Assembly (NCBI RefSeq): GCF_017744695.1
Contig: NZ_JAGIAS010000003.1
Location: 434,001 to 498,000 of the forward strand
Reading direction: 5' to 3'
Length of the DNA: 64,000 nt
Origin: Dyadobacter sp.
Lineage (GTDB): Bacteria > Bacteroidota > Bacteroidia > Cytophagales > Spirosomataceae
Below, one piece after another: positions 1 to 9,108 of the stretch. The position numbers were made by a program, and so were the translations under genes. Every line of letters begins with the position of its first letter. Position 1 is the stretch's first letter. The notes beneath the pieces were generated by a model that saw nothing but the letters and a program-made list of their open reading frames with translations, was not told the origin of the DNA and made no database searches.

Positions 1-123
1 CAACGGGATCGCAGTCACTTTTGCGTGGGGGTATGCCTTTTTGACGCCATCAATAACGGCATCGCATACTTCCGCAGCTTCCAGCGAACCGCGAAACTTG
101 TCAGGGGCAACGAGAATATTCAC
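1..123 (-). CDS. Glycerate kinase, N-terminal 41 residues (cut by window edge)
   Basis: The reverse strand opens with GTG at 123 and reads MNILVAPDKFRGSLEA, then continues open to base 1. The PDKF(R/K)GSLxA block at the very N-terminus is the signature of the GckA/GlxK-type glycerate kinase family (PF02595), which phosphorylates glycerate in the cytoplasm. Only 41 of roughly 370-380 residues are visible, so the rest is not checked. The start lies 25 bp after the stop of the PBP1A gene on the same strand, so it is probably the distal gene of that transcript. The family is clear from the motif; which hydroxyl is phosphorylated cannot be told. Confidence 0.8.
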   Translation of the reverse strand, partial: MNILVAPDKFRGSLEAAEVCDAVIDGVKKAYPHAKVTAIPL

Positions 124-148
124 GGGCAAAGGGATAATATTAAATGGG

Positions 149-2446
149 TCAGAATAGCACGCCTTCGTCGTCGGACCTTGATGGCGGAATATAAGTATCG
201 GTACTATCCGTCGCTACGCCTCCGCACTCACGAACGTAATTTTCAGGTTTGGTAAATGGCATTTTGCGGTACTGCACCAGGGTTGGATCAGCGTATACCT
301 TTTGCATAAACAGCCCCCACGCCGGCATCGCAATACGGCCGCCTTGCCCATAGGCAATGGTGCGGAAGTGGATGCTGCGGTCTTCGCCGCCCACCCAGAT
401 ACCCGACACCAGATTTTGTGTCATACCCATAAACCAACCATCCGAGTAATTCGAAGTGGTACCCGTTTTGGCTGCGATCTCATTCCCTTCGGTCACGCCG
501 TACTGACGTAAACGGCCGGCTGTTCCTCCCGGATCTTCCACCGCGCCACGCATCAGGTACAACATATTATAGGCCATATTGGCACTGATTTCCTGGTTCT
601 GTTTCTGGAAGAATTCCTGCAATACATTCCCGTAACGGTCTTCAATGCGCAGGATTGTCATCGGCTCCGTCCGGTGGCCTCCATTGGCAAATGCGCAATA
701 GGCACCCACCATTTCATACACCGAAACATCGCTGATACCCAAACAAAGCGATGGCACCTCCTGCAATTTGGAAGTAATACCCAGCTTATGTGCATATTCC
801 ACAACCGCCTTTGGCCGTACCATTTTCATCAGGTAAGCACTCACGGTATTCACCGATTTACCCAATGCCTGCCGCAACGACAGTGACTGATAGGAATACT
901 TGTTATTGGAGTTTTTCGGTGACCATCCGCCCGGTACGCCATCGGAGAGCCCGAAGTAAACCGGCTGGTCGGTCACATGATCACAAGGAGTGAGGAAATT
1001 TTTATCCAATGCCGAAACATACACGAACGGCTTGAAAGTAGAGCCCGGTTGCCGGGATCCCTGTTTTACGTGATCGTATTTGAAATATTTGAAATTAATA
1101 CCTCCTACCCACGCCTTCACGTGCCCGTTACGCGGGTCCATGGACATCATACCCGCGCGCAGGAAGCGCTTGTAGTACGCTATGGAATCCAAAGGACTCA
1201 TGGTCACTTCCTTCTCGCCATTCCAGGTAAAAACCTTCATTTTGTAAGGTTTCTTCATGATCTTCCAGGCTTCTTCCTCGCCCAGGTCTCTTTTCAGGGA
1301 AATAAAATGCGGGGAGCGCTTTGCGGCAGTGGTGATGAAACCTGGGATTTCCTTGCCATTGTCGAAAGTCCATGGGTTACGGCCTTTCCAGTGCTCGTCG
1401 AACAGCTTTTGCTGCGCTTTCATATGCTCGGTCAATGCCGCCTCCTGATAGCGCTGCATACGCGAGTCGATGGTCGTATAAATGCGCAAACCGCTTGTAT
1501 ACAGGTCCAGATCGGTATCATTTTCTTCATTGTAGAGTTTCACCCAACTTTTGAGATAACCGCGCATCGACTCGCGGAAATAGGGCGCCAGACCGGTGTT
1601 ATGGCTATCGACCGTAAAATTCAGGCCGAGCGACTTCTCTTTATATTTTTCAAAATCCTCCTCGCGGATGTAATCGTACTTATACATTTGCGCGAGCACT
1701 GTATTCCTCCGGTTCAATGCATTGGTCGGGAAGCGCAGCGGGTTAAACAACGTCGGGTTTTGCAGCATACCCACGAGCAAAGCCGCTTCGGTGACATTCA
1801 GGTCCCAGGGCTCCTTATCGAAATAGGTCTTGGAAGCGACTTTGATACCATAGGTATTATTCCCAAAAGAAACCGTGTTGAGATACATCTGCATGATCTC
1901 CTGCTTGGTATACTTTCTTTCCAATACCACTGCGAGCACCCATTCCTTGGTTTTGGCAATCACAATGCGTACTACCGGAATTTTACCAAGCAGTCCTTCA
2001 TATTCTTCCGAACGGGTATTGAAAAGGTTTTTGGCCACCTGCTGCGTAAGTGTACTACCACCCCCGGAGCTTGAACTCCCGGAAACGACGCCTTTAAAAA
2101 CCCTTAACAAGCTGCGGGGATCGATACCGGAGTGGTTGACAAAACGGGCATCTTCCGTCGCAACAAGCGCGTCGATCAGGTTAGGGGAAATCTGCGCGAT
2201 ATCGATCGGCGTCCTGTTTTCGAAGAAATATTTACCCAGCGATTTGCCGTCCTCGCTGATAAGCTCCGATGCCAGCTCGCTCTTCGGGTTTTCGAGCGTT
2301 TTCAGATCCGGCATGCTACCGAACAACCACAAAAAGTTAAAACTGACGGCAACAATGTAGAATATGATCAGACCCAGTCCCAGGCCAACGAACCGCCAGA
2401 GGCGGACAATGGTACGCCGATACTTTCCGGGTTGCAATTCAATCAT
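149..2446 (-). CDS. Penicillin-binding protein 1A, bifunctional glycosyltransferase/transpeptidase
   Basis: Class A PBP that polymerises lipid II and cross-links peptidoglycan at the outer face of the inner membrane. A single transmembrane anchor lies near residues 18-42. The GT51 domain follows with the catalytic EDARF block, GGGSTLTQQVAKNLF, and LERKYTKQEIMQMYLN. The transpeptidase domain has the nucleophile motif STFK in RQPGSTFKPF, the SVN triad in GKSVNTVS, and KTGTT. Length (765 residues) is normal for the class. ATG at 2446 is preferred. An in-frame TTG at 2479 would add 11 non-conserved residues and crowd the upstream gene. The upstream neighbour is a T9SS-type lipoprotein and the downstream one a glycerate kinase, all on one strand with short gaps. 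Confidence 0.95.
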   Translation of the reverse strand: MIELQPGKYRRTIVRLWRFVGLGLGLIIFYIVAVSFNFLWLFGSMPDLKTLENPKSELASELISEDGKSLGKYFFENRTPIDIAQISPNLIDALVATEDARFVNHSGIDPRSLLRVFKGVVSGSSSSGGGSTLTQQVAKNLFNTRSEEYEGLLGKIPVVRIVIAKTKEWVLAVVLERKYTKQEIMQMYLNTVSFGNNTYGIKVASKTYFDKEPWDLNVTEAALLVGMLQNPTLFNPLRFPTNALNRRNTVLAQMYKYDYIREEDFEKYKEKSLGLNFTVDSHNTGLAPYFRESMRGYLKSWVKLYNEENDTDLDLYTSGLRIYTTIDSRMQRYQEAALTEHMKAQQKLFDEHWKGRNPWTFDNGKEIPGFITTAAKRSPHFISLKRDLGEEEAWKIMKKPYKMKVFTWNGEKEVTMSPLDSIAYYKRFLRAGMMSMDPRNGHVKAWVGGINFKYFKYDHVKQGSRQPGSTFKPFVYVSALDKNFLTPCDHVTDQPVYFGLSDGVPGGWSPKNSNNKYSYQSLSLRQALGKSVNTVSAYLMKMVRPKAVVEYAHKLGITSKLQEVPSLCLGISDVSVYEMVGAYCAFANGGHRTEPMTILRIEDRYGNVLQEFFQKQNQEISANMAYNMLYLMRGAVEDPGGTAGRLRQYGVTEGNEIAAKTGTTSNYSDGWFMGMTQNLVSGIWVGGEDRSIHFRTIAYGQGGRIAMPAWGLFMQKVYADPTLVQYRKMPFTKPENYVRECGGVATDSTDTYIPPSRSDDEGVLF

Positions 2447-2497
2447 AGATGTGGGGTGATAGGTTACTGGAAAAGGCAAATATACGATTTCAGCCTA

Positions 2498-4702
2498 TTA
2501 TCTCTTGCCCATGGACAGGGAATTGAATTCCTGCATTTCTTTCAGACGTGGCAGGTAAATACTGGTAGGATACAGCCGCATAAACTCGGTAATCGCTTGC
2601 GCATAAGCCTCCTTACCCCTCACTTTCCCGATCAGGAATACGCGCAGCAATGCGAATTTGTCTTCCAAAGAACTGCCTTTGTAGGACGGCAGGTTTTTCT
2701 CGATATCTTCCAGCGCTTTGGTGTAGTTGCCGTCCGCGTACAGTTTGTACATGGCCTCATACTCTTTCGTCGCATTCCCGGATGTACCGCCGGTATCGGT
2801 GGATTTATTGACGAGCCGGGCGTAAGTCGACGTCGGGTATTCGCTCAGGAGTTTTGATTTCCAGGATTCCTTCTGCGCAGTATTTTCCTCATTACTCAGG
2901 AAAAGCAGGTAATAGATTTCATCCTTATACTGCGTTTCAGGATACTCCGACAGCACGCGTTCGAACGCCGCAATGGCGCGATTGGATTCCTTAAGATCGA
3001 ACCGGTAGATTTTCCCAAGGTTATAAAGTGCATCCTCTTTCTTCTTCTGGGATACCGCGAATGCCGTATCCGACAGCGGAACATCTTTTTTAAGCAATGC
3101 ATGCACCTGGTCCCATTCCGGTGTCCCTTTTTTCAAACCTGTATTTTCCTTCTGTGCCTGCGCGACACCGGTGCTGTCGGTACCAGCTCCCGCATTATTC
3201 CCTGCAAGGGTCCGCAGCGGGCGGCTGCTTCGACGCCAATCATCTTCCAACGGGCGGTTACCCCAGGTTCTTTTAAAATCTATTTTGCCTTTGTTAACCA
3301 ATGCGGGGTCAAACAGCTCGAAGCGACGCTCTCCGCCAGTCACCAGCGGGTTTCCTCCACCTTGCTGCATACTGGCATTCTGTGCAGCGATTTGCGCCTT
3401 TCTGATCTTCTCCTCCTCTTCAATGCGTTTTTTCTCCTTCGCTTCGATGATCTGGTCGATCTTATTATCGAGTTGCGCGGGGTTCATTTTCGCCAGCCGC
3501 TGGAGGCTGTCTTCGGTTGAAACTACAGTGTATTGCGTCACAAAATTGTCCAGTGCCCGTTTTCTGTCCGCTACGAGGCGATATTCAGGCGCTTCCTGCG
3601 GCAGAATGGCCAATGCGCTGTCGTAATAGGCTTTGGACATTTCAAAATTTTCCAGCGCTTCGTATTCTATCCTGGCCAGTTGCAGATAGGTGTAAGCCTT
3701 TTGCTGCATATTCCCTTTGGACGCCGCCGCCGCTTTTTGCAAGTAGCTTACCGCTTCCGGGATCTGCTTTTTGTGTTCCGCCAGCAAGCCCATCGTGAAA
3801 TACACATGGTCTTTCAGGTCATCGTTTTTACGGTCACGAAGCATTTTGTCAAAACCCACATTGGAAAGGTCGCGCTTCGGATCCAGTACCACCTCGTTTT
3901 GCAGCGAATTCATGTTTGAATAAAAACCGAGGTCGTAGTTGGGTTTGTTCTTGTTGACGCTTTTGTAATGCCGGTTAGCCAGCGCATATTGTCCAAGGCG
4001 GTCGTACATCTGCGCTGCCGCGAAATGAATGCGGGCCGTCTCGGTCGACTTTTTCAACAGCGGGAACGTCTCTTCCAGAATGGCAACCGATGTAAGGTAC
4101 TCGCCGTTTTGCTGGTGCAGATAGGCCTTGGTCAAATAGAAATCACGTTGTGAAGCTTTGCTCAGCGGCTGCTGGCTCAGGTATTCGGCCACACCCAACG
4201 CATTGGAATAGTCCTTATGCTCGATATACGCCCGCATCAGTAGGATCAGGGCATTATTTTTGTCGTTCTCATCGCGCCCGTTGGCATATACGTAACGTAA
4301 TGCTTCCAGGCCATCCGCCCATTGTCCAAGGTACAGCCTCGACTTACCCAAAAGGATATAGCTGTTATCGATCCATTTACTGTTCTGATGCTTTTCAGCC
4401 ACGATGGAAGCCTTTTTGATCGCATCCTGCAACTTGGGTTTTACTGCCTGAGCGAGGACCGAATCCATAGGAAGCAATATCGGGAGCAACTGGTTATAGT
4501 TCTCTTTGTATGCCTTCTTCATTTCGAACTCCGCCTCCGCCATATCCTGCTCGGCCATAAAATAAGCATTATACCGCGCTGCTATGTTATGAAAAGTGAT
4601 GGCACCCGGTCGAGAACTGTACTGCGAACAGGCAGCCGCGACGATAATCAGGACAAGTAGCGGTAATGTGCGTCGGATATGGGAGGTAAAACGGTCGATC
4701 AC
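2498..4702 (-). CDS. TPR lipoprotein of the PorW/SprE type (T9SS/gliding)
   Basis: A 734-residue exported lipoprotein. The GTG start gives a basic N-terminus, a hydrophobic stretch and a lipobox VAAAC with lipidated Cys25. Next comes the block FHNIAARYNAYFMAEQDM, which resembles the opening of SprE (Flavobacterium) and PorW (Porphyromonas). The rest is helical tetratricopeptide repeats with a long charged coiled section near the middle (EKKRIEEEEKIRKAQ) and more TPRs at the C-terminus. PorW/SprE are periplasmic lipoproteins needed for T9SS function, linking trans-envelope parts. A T9SS substrate is encoded at 23942, so the system should be present. The assignment rests on the N-terminal block and overall layout. 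A generic TPR lipoprotein is the alternative. Confidence 0.75.
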   Translation of the reverse strand: MIDRFTSHIRRTLPLLVLIIVAAACSQYSSRPGAITFHNIAARYNAYFMAEQDMAEAEFEMKKAYKENYNQLLPILLPMDSVLAQAVKPKLQDAIKKASIVAEKHQNSKWIDNSYILLGKSRLYLGQWADGLEALRYVYANGRDENDKNNALILLMRAYIEHKDYSNALGVAEYLSQQPLSKASQRDFYLTKAYLHQQNGEYLTSVAILEETFPLLKKSTETARIHFAAAQMYDRLGQYALANRHYKSVNKNKPNYDLGFYSNMNSLQNEVVLDPKRDLSNVGFDKMLRDRKNDDLKDHVYFTMGLLAEHKKQIPEAVSYLQKAAAASKGNMQQKAYTYLQLARIEYEALENFEMSKAYYDSALAILPQEAPEYRLVADRKRALDNFVTQYTVVSTEDSLQRLAKMNPAQLDNKIDQIIEAKEKKRIEEEEKIRKAQIAAQNASMQQGGGNPLVTGGERRFELFDPALVNKGKIDFKRTWGNRPLEDDWRRSSRPLRTLAGNNAGAGTDSTGVAQAQKENTGLKKGTPEWDQVHALLKKDVPLSDTAFAVSQKKKEDALYNLGKIYRFDLKESNRAIAAFERVLSEYPETQYKDEIYYLLFLSNEENTAQKESWKSKLLSEYPTSTYARLVNKSTDTGGTSGNATKEYEAMYKLYADGNYTKALEDIEKNLPSYKGSSLEDKFALLRVFLIGKVRGKEAYAQAITEFMRLYPTSIYLPRLKEMQEFNSLSMGKR

Positions 4703-4739
4703 GAAATTGACTTTATGGGGTGTTCGTCTTTGTGTCAGG

Positions 4740-4797
4740 TTGCAAACCTAAAACGGCATTTTCAATAAATACGTATCGAAGATAATGCCATTTGCAA
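4740..4797. promoter_or_regulatory. Nested inverted repeat in the sprE/atpZ divergent region
   Basis: Outer arms TTGCAAA (4740-4746) and TTTGCAA (4791-4797) enclose inner arms GGCATT (4755-4760) and AATGCC (4784-4789). All pairs are exact. The site is between the two divergent gene starts, about 40 bp from the sprE start and 92 bp from atpZ. It could be an operator or a leader hairpin; nothing in the sequence decides which. Confidence 0.35.
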
Positions 4798-4839
4798 AAA
4801 TTGAAGCAATTTTACCACGATATTCTACCATTGTTTTCC

Positions 4840-4868
4840 AACCGGGTTTGTAACCGGGTTTTCAACCG
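4840..4868 (+). repeat. 12-bp direct repeat in the atpZ leader
   Basis: AACCGGGTTTGT (4840-4851) is followed at once by AACCGGGTTTTC (4852-4863) and a partial third unit AACCG (4864-4868). The array ends 20 bp before the atpZ ATG, so it lies in the likely 5' leader of the ATP synthase operon. Function unknown. Confidence 0.5.
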
Positions 4869-4888
4869 AAACGAGGAACTGCTGAATT

Positions 4889-5113
4889 ATGGAAGATCCG
4901 AAAAAGCTTCTGGACAAAGGTCAGTCATCGCGCTTCCTGAAATACTCGGGAATGGCGACACAAATGCTGGGTACTATTCTGGTGTTTACCTACGGCGGTT
5001 ACAGGCTTGACGAATGGCAGCAGAATAAAGTGCCTGTATGGACATTGGTGCTGTCGCTGACCTCCATTGCCGCATCGCTTTACCTGTTGATAAGAAGTTT
5101 TACCAAACAATAA
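4889..5113 (+). CDS. atpZ: AtpZ/AtpI-family ATP synthase accessory protein
   Basis: A 74-residue protein with two predicted membrane helices (roughly 20-37 and 47-69) joined by the short loop RLDEWQQNKVP, which is typical of the AtpZ/AtpI family. These proteins sit ahead of F0 genes and are linked to c-ring assembly or Mg2+ handling. It is the first gene of the operon. The atpI-like gene follows 23 bp later. The start ATG at 4889 follows a tandem-repeat leader. Position and topology support the call; the molecular role is taken from the family. Confidence 0.85.
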   Translation: MEDPKKLLDKGQSSRFLKYSGMATQMLGTILVFTYGGYRLDEWQQNKVPVWTLVLSLTSIAASLYLLIRSFTKQ

Positions 5114-5136
5114 CTCCTCCCTGCCGACGCACGCGT

Positions 5137-5496
5137 ATGCTACGTACCCTGATCGCAACTATTTTGCTCGGAATTGTATTTTTCCTTGCTCAAAGATTTC
5201 ACGCCGATTCTTTCCTGCATCCTTATATATGGTACATTCTCGTATTCTTTTTCGGGCTCGCTTTTCTCGTCCATCGGCTCATGGAGTTCGGAATGCGGAA
5301 CAAGCGTGAGAAATTTGTCACATTTTACATTTCAAGCATCGTTGCGAGGATCATTCTGAGCATCATTTTCATTGCCTTATTTTTGTATAGAGGGCTAACT
5401 GATTCATTCCTATTTGTTATCAACTTTTTTGTACTCTATTTATTTTATACATGCTTTGAAATATATGGTTTGTATCGTAACTTGCGCCGCGATTGA
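5137..5496 (+). CDS. AtpI-like small membrane protein of the ATP synthase operon
   Basis: A 119-residue polytopic protein with four predicted helices: an N-terminal one (LIATILLGIVFFLA), a second at YIWYILVFFFGLAFLV, then two after the charged stretch MRNKREK. ATG at 5137 is chosen because upstream in-frame codons overlap atpZ. No catalytic motif is seen. Position between atpZ and atpB is where Bacteroidota carry an ATP synthase I-type protein, so it probably helps F0 assembly. The sequence alone is weakly diagnostic. Confidence 0.65.
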   Translation: MLRTLIATILLGIVFFLAQRFHADSFLHPYIWYILVFFFGLAFLVHRLMEFGMRNKREKFVTFYISSIVARIILSIIFIALFLYRGLTDSFLFVINFFVLYLFYTCFEIYGLYRNLRRD

Positions 5497-5520
5497 CAAA
5501 GCATAGTATTTCAAGCATTT

Positions 5521-6615
5521 ATGTATACCCATCTGAGACGGTTTTTTACTATCGCCCTTGTAGCGGCAACATGCGTTTTTAACCTCCCGGCCCGCGCCGA
5601 CGAACCTGCTCAGCACGAGACTGACAAGGTCGCTCAGGCTGTAAACGAGGAAGAGCATAAAATTGAACATAAGCTTGAAGAGCACGAAGCGAAGTTCAAC
5701 ATCGGTGAGATGATCATGCACCACATTGCCGACTCTCACGAGTGGGAGTTCTCGCACGGTGTCGCTATCCCGCTTCCTGTAATTCTTTATTCGGAAGATC
5801 GTGGTTTAGAGGTTTTCCTTTCTTCCAACTTCCACAACGAGCACCACGAATACAACGGATACCACCTGGTACACGGTGAATCGGAGCAAATCGTGCCGGT
5901 TGACGAGGCTCGTAAAATCTACGACTTCTCGATCACCAAGAACGTAGCTTCGATGCTGATCAGCGCATTGATCCTGATCCTCGTTTTCACAGGCGTTGCC
6001 AGCTGGTACAAAAACAGCAAAGGCAAAGCGCCAAAAGGTTTCGCATCTGCGATGGAGGTGATCATCCTCTTCATCCGCGACGAGGTGGTAAAACCAAACG
6101 TAGGACCGAAATACGAAAAATACCTGCCATACCTGCTCACGTTGTTCTTCTTCATCCTGATCAACAACATCATGGGTCTGCTTCCGGGATCGGCTAACCT
6201 TACCGGTAACATCGCCGTAACCATGACATTGGCAGTGCTGACATTCATCATCGTTCACCTGAATGCGAACGGCAACTATTACAAGCACCTTTTGAGCCCT
6301 CCGGGAGTACCTGCTCCGCTCTTGCTGATCATGATCCCGGTAGAGATCGTAGGTGTGTTCATGAAGCCATTCTCGCTAATGGTCCGGTTGTTCGCCAACA
6401 TTACGGCAGGTCACATCATCCTTTTGAGCCTTTTCGGTCTGATCTTTATTTTCCAAAGCATCGTGATCGCACCGGTAATCTCCCTGTTCGCATTGTTCCT
6501 GAACTTCATCGAGATCATGGTAGCGTTCATCCAGGCATTCATCTTCACACTATTGACGTCCATGTACATCGGCACCGCTATCGAAGAGCATAGCCACGAT
6601 CACGGACACCACTGA
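5521..6615 (+). CDS. atpB: F0F1 ATP synthase subunit a
   Basis: Proton-channel subunit of F0. The first 26 residues look like a cleavable signal peptide ending ARA. A hydrophilic Glu/His-rich segment of about 110 residues follows, then the usual helices. The essential channel arginine lies in FSLMVRLFANITAGH, and the last helices carry NFIEIMVAFIQAFIFTLL. The C-terminus is His-rich (EEHSHDHGHH). The exported N-terminal extension makes the protein longer (364 residues) than the E. coli form (271), as seen in other Bacteroidota. It lies 24 bp after the atpI-like gene. Confidence 0.97.
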   Translation: MYTHLRRFFTIALVAATCVFNLPARADEPAQHETDKVAQAVNEEEHKIEHKLEEHEAKFNIGEMIMHHIADSHEWEFSHGVAIPLPVILYSEDRGLEVFLSSNFHNEHHEYNGYHLVHGESEQIVPVDEARKIYDFSITKNVASMLISALILILVFTGVASWYKNSKGKAPKGFASAMEVIILFIRDEVVKPNVGPKYEKYLPYLLTLFFFILINNIMGLLPGSANLTGNIAVTMTLAVLTFIIVHLNANGNYYKHLLSPPGVPAPLLLIMIPVEIVGVFMKPFSLMVRLFANITAGHIILLSLFGLIFIFQSIVIAPVISLFALFLNFIEIMVAFIQAFIFTLLTSMYIGTAIEEHSHDHGHH

Positions 6616-6637
6616 TTCTGAATCTCTTTTTTATTAA

Positions 6638-6925
<288 letters not shown>

Positions 6926-6990
6926 TAGAGCTTCCCGAAAGGGGAACGCTGCCCCGGCGCGCTAGGCCCGGATGCGGTGCAAAAACATTC

Positions 6991-7015
6991 TCGTGGGAGC
7001 ATTAGGCTTCCACGA
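6991..7015 (+). promoter_or_regulatory. Strong RNA hairpin between atpE and atpF
   Basis: TCGTGGGAGC (6991-7000) pairs with GCTTCCACGA (7006-7015) over ten base pairs with one G-U, closing the 5-nt loop ATTAG. No U-run follows, so it is not a standard terminator. It sits just after atpE, where extra c-subunit synthesis is needed. It may protect the 3' end of an atpE message or cause partial attenuation (inference). Confidence 0.6.
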
Positions 7016-7075
7016 AATTTTAATAAGAAGAGAGAAGATTTTAGATCGTTCTTACACTCAAAAACTCATTTAACT

Positions 7076-7570
7076 ATGTCATTGCTTACTCCAAACCCAG
7101 GCCTTATTTTCTGGATGCTGGTAGTATTTTTGCTGGTAGTGTTCATCCTGTCCAAATTTGCCTGGAAGCCTATCCTCAAAGGTTTGAAAGACCGCGAAAA
7201 TGAAATTCAGGGCGCACTCGACCTGGCAGAAAAAACCCGTGCTGAAATGGCACAATTGAAGTCGGACAACGAAAAACTGATCGCAGAAGCCAATGCTATC
7301 CGTGACCAGATCCTTCGTGACGCGAAAGATGCTGCTGACAGGACCATCGCAGAGTCTAAAGATAAGGCGGCTATTGAAGGTCAAAAAATCATCGAAAGCG
7401 CACGCGAAACGATCCGCAACGAACAAGCGGTAGCTGTGAGCAAAATCAAGAAAGAAGTTGCTACACTTTCATTGGAAATCGCTGAAAAAGTATTGCACCG
7501 TGAATTGGAAGACAAAGGAGCTCAGGAGAAACTGATCGCTGACCTTGCTTCATCTGCGCGTCTTAACTAA
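7076..7570 (+). CDS. atpF: F0F1 ATP synthase subunit b
   Basis: Peripheral-stalk subunit of 164 residues. One N-terminal membrane helix (LIFWMLVVFLLVVFILSKFA) is followed by a long charged coiled coil with the typical LKDRENEIQ and AEANAIRDQILRDAKDAADR stretches. ATG at 7076 is chosen because the upstream in-frame sequence is the basic, non-conserved intergenic region. It is 24 bp from atpH and is separated from atpE by a hairpin-bearing gap. Confidence 0.95.
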   Translation: MSLLTPNPGLIFWMLVVFLLVVFILSKFAWKPILKGLKDRENEIQGALDLAEKTRAEMAQLKSDNEKLIAEANAIRDQILRDAKDAADRTIAESKDKAAIEGQKIIESARETIRNEQAVAVSKIKKEVATLSLEIAEKVLHRELEDKGAQEKLIADLASSARLN

Positions 7571-7594
7571 TCAGCATTTAAAATCTAATTTCCG

Positions 7595-8131
7595 ATGTCA
7601 GTAAGTATTGTAGCATCCAGATATGCAAAATCGCTGATCGAGCTGGCGAAAGAAAAGAACGTGCTCGACACGGTTTATCAGGATATGCTGCTGTTCAAAG
7701 AAACAGCAGACCAGAACCGCGGCCTGATGCTTGCATTGAAAAGCCCGGTAGTACGTCACGAAAAGAAATCGGGCATCTTGAAAGGCCTTTTCAAAGAACG
7801 TGTAAGCCCGGTATCATTTGCAATATTCGATATTATCACCAAGAAAAACCGGGAATCTATTCTCGACGAAATCGCGGTGGAATTCATCAAAGCCTATAAT
7901 AGCTATAAGGGAATCGAAAAAGCGACGGTGGTAACTCCTACCCCGCTGACCGACGAGCTTCGTAAGCAATTCACCGATATTGTTGCCAAAGCAACCGGAA
8001 AAACGGTTCAGCTTGCCGAGAAAGTAGACAATGCTCTGATCGGCGGATATGTGTTGACAGTGGGTGACCGCCAGATCGACGCTTCATTGCGCAGCCGTTT
8101 GAACGAACTCAAATTACAGTTAGTAAACTGA
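7595..8131 (+). CDS. atpH: F0F1 ATP synthase subunit delta (OSCP)
   Basis: A 178-residue OSCP/delta protein that joins the F1 top to the b-stalk. Seen are the N-terminal SRYAKSLIELA block and the C-terminal VDNALIGGYVLTVGDRQIDAS block with LRSRLNELKLQL, both family signatures. It is the last gene of this operon. A perfect stem-loop with a U-run begins 23 bp after the stop, and the next gene is on the opposite strand. atpA and atpG, which often follow atpH, are therefore not here. Confidence 0.97.
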   Translation: MSVSIVASRYAKSLIELAKEKNVLDTVYQDMLLFKETADQNRGLMLALKSPVVRHEKKSGILKGLFKERVSPVSFAIFDIITKKNRESILDEIAVEFIKAYNSYKGIEKATVVTPTPLTDELRKQFTDIVAKATGKTVQLAEKVDNALIGGYVLTVGDRQIDASLRSRLNELKLQLVN

Positions 8132-8153
8132 AATTTTTATCTGCATAATTTGG

Positions 8154-8188
8154 AAGACCCGGCTGCTATGCGGCCGGGTCTTTTTTTT
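8154..8188 (+). terminator. Rho-independent terminator of the atp operon
   Basis: AAGACCCGGC (8154-8163) pairs perfectly with GCCGGGTCTT (8173-8182) around a 9-nt loop, and a T-run continues to 8188. It follows atpH and lies before the convergent gene at 8190. Confidence 0.93.
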
Positions 8189-8189
8189 G

Positions 8190-9077
8190 CTAGACTTTCA
8201 TCTTCACGACGTTCTTGAAGCTGGTTTCGATAGCCTGCACCGGCGGCACCTTCGCTACATCCTGCTCCACGAAGAAATGGGTCATGCCTGCGAGTTTGCG
8301 GTTTGCAAATATTTTAGCGAAATCGATCGAACCGGTTCCTACCTCGGCAAATGAGCCATCTTTCTTATCAATATCCTTCACGTGCCACAGCGGGAAACGG
8401 CCCGGATATCTCTTGAACAATGCCACCGGATCAATGCCCGCTTTGACAGCCCAGTACAAATCCAGTTCGAGCTTCACGAGTTTCGGGTCAGTTTTGCCTG
8501 CAATGTAATCGTAAGGCAGCTCGCTACCGATTTTCTTGAATTCGAAATCGTGGTTGTGGTAACCGAATTGAAGGCCCGCCTTCTTCGCTACTTCACCGGA
8601 TTTGTTGAACAGGTCCACGTAGCTCTTGTACTGATCGATCGTCTTGCGCTCCGATTCGGTCAGGTAAGCACAGTTTACATATTTCTGGCCCAGTTCTGCC
8701 GCGTCTTCGACTGCTTTCTGCCAGCTATTGCTCAATGTACCTTTGGCGGTCTTGTTCTCCACCCCGGCGCCATAATGGCCGCTTACAGGATTCAGGCCCA
8801 GGTCGCCCAGGATCTTCTTGAATTCCTTAGGCGTTTTGCCGAAGAATTTGCCATCAGAATAGCCGTAAAGCTCCACTTCCTTATAACCGATAGCGGCTAC
8901 TTTTTTCAATGTGCCCAGCAGGTCTTTCGATATTTCGTTACGAAGCGTGTACAGTTGCAATCCTATTGGCGAAGGGGCTTTTACATCCAGGCTCAGCTTC
9001 GAGAGCATAGGCGTGGCCAGCATAAATGCACTGGCTTTGAGGAACGATTTCCGGGAAATCTTTTCGTTGTAATCCAT
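8190..9077 (-). CDS. Sugar phosphate isomerase/epimerase (xylose isomerase-like TIM barrel), exported
   Basis: A 295-residue AP-endonuclease-2/xylose-isomerase-like barrel. Metal-ligand-type blocks are visible: GYKEVELYG, FGYHNHDFEFK, LELDLYWAVKAGIDP, LWHVKDID and a late THFFVEQD. The N-terminus SRKSFLKASAFMLATPML looks like a Tat-type signal with RK in place of RR, so it is probably periplasmic. Such proteins in this phylum act on sugars or sugar derivatives. The substrate is unknown. It lies 31 bp after the esterase gene and is probably co-transcribed with it. Confidence 0.85.
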   Translation of the reverse strand: MDYNEKISRKSFLKASAFMLATPMLSKLSLDVKAPSPIGLQLYTLRNEISKDLLGTLKKVAAIGYKEVELYGYSDGKFFGKTPKEFKKILGDLGLNPVSGHYGAGVENKTAKGTLSNSWQKAVEDAAELGQKYVNCAYLTESERKTIDQYKSYVDLFNKSGEVAKKAGLQFGYHNHDFEFKKIGSELPYDYIAGKTDPKLVKLELDLYWAVKAGIDPVALFKRYPGRFPLWHVKDIDKKDGSFAEVGTGSIDFAKIFANRKLAGMTHFFVEQDVAKVPPVQAIETSFKNVVKMKV

Positions 9078-9108
9078 TGGTTAAGATTCGAAAAATTAAA
9101 AAATAAAA

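Noticed and set aside
977..2074. Long plus-strand open frame inside the PBP1A gene
   Set aside because: It lies wholly opposite a gene with complete GT51 and transpeptidase motifs; its translation has no recognisable domain and odd composition.
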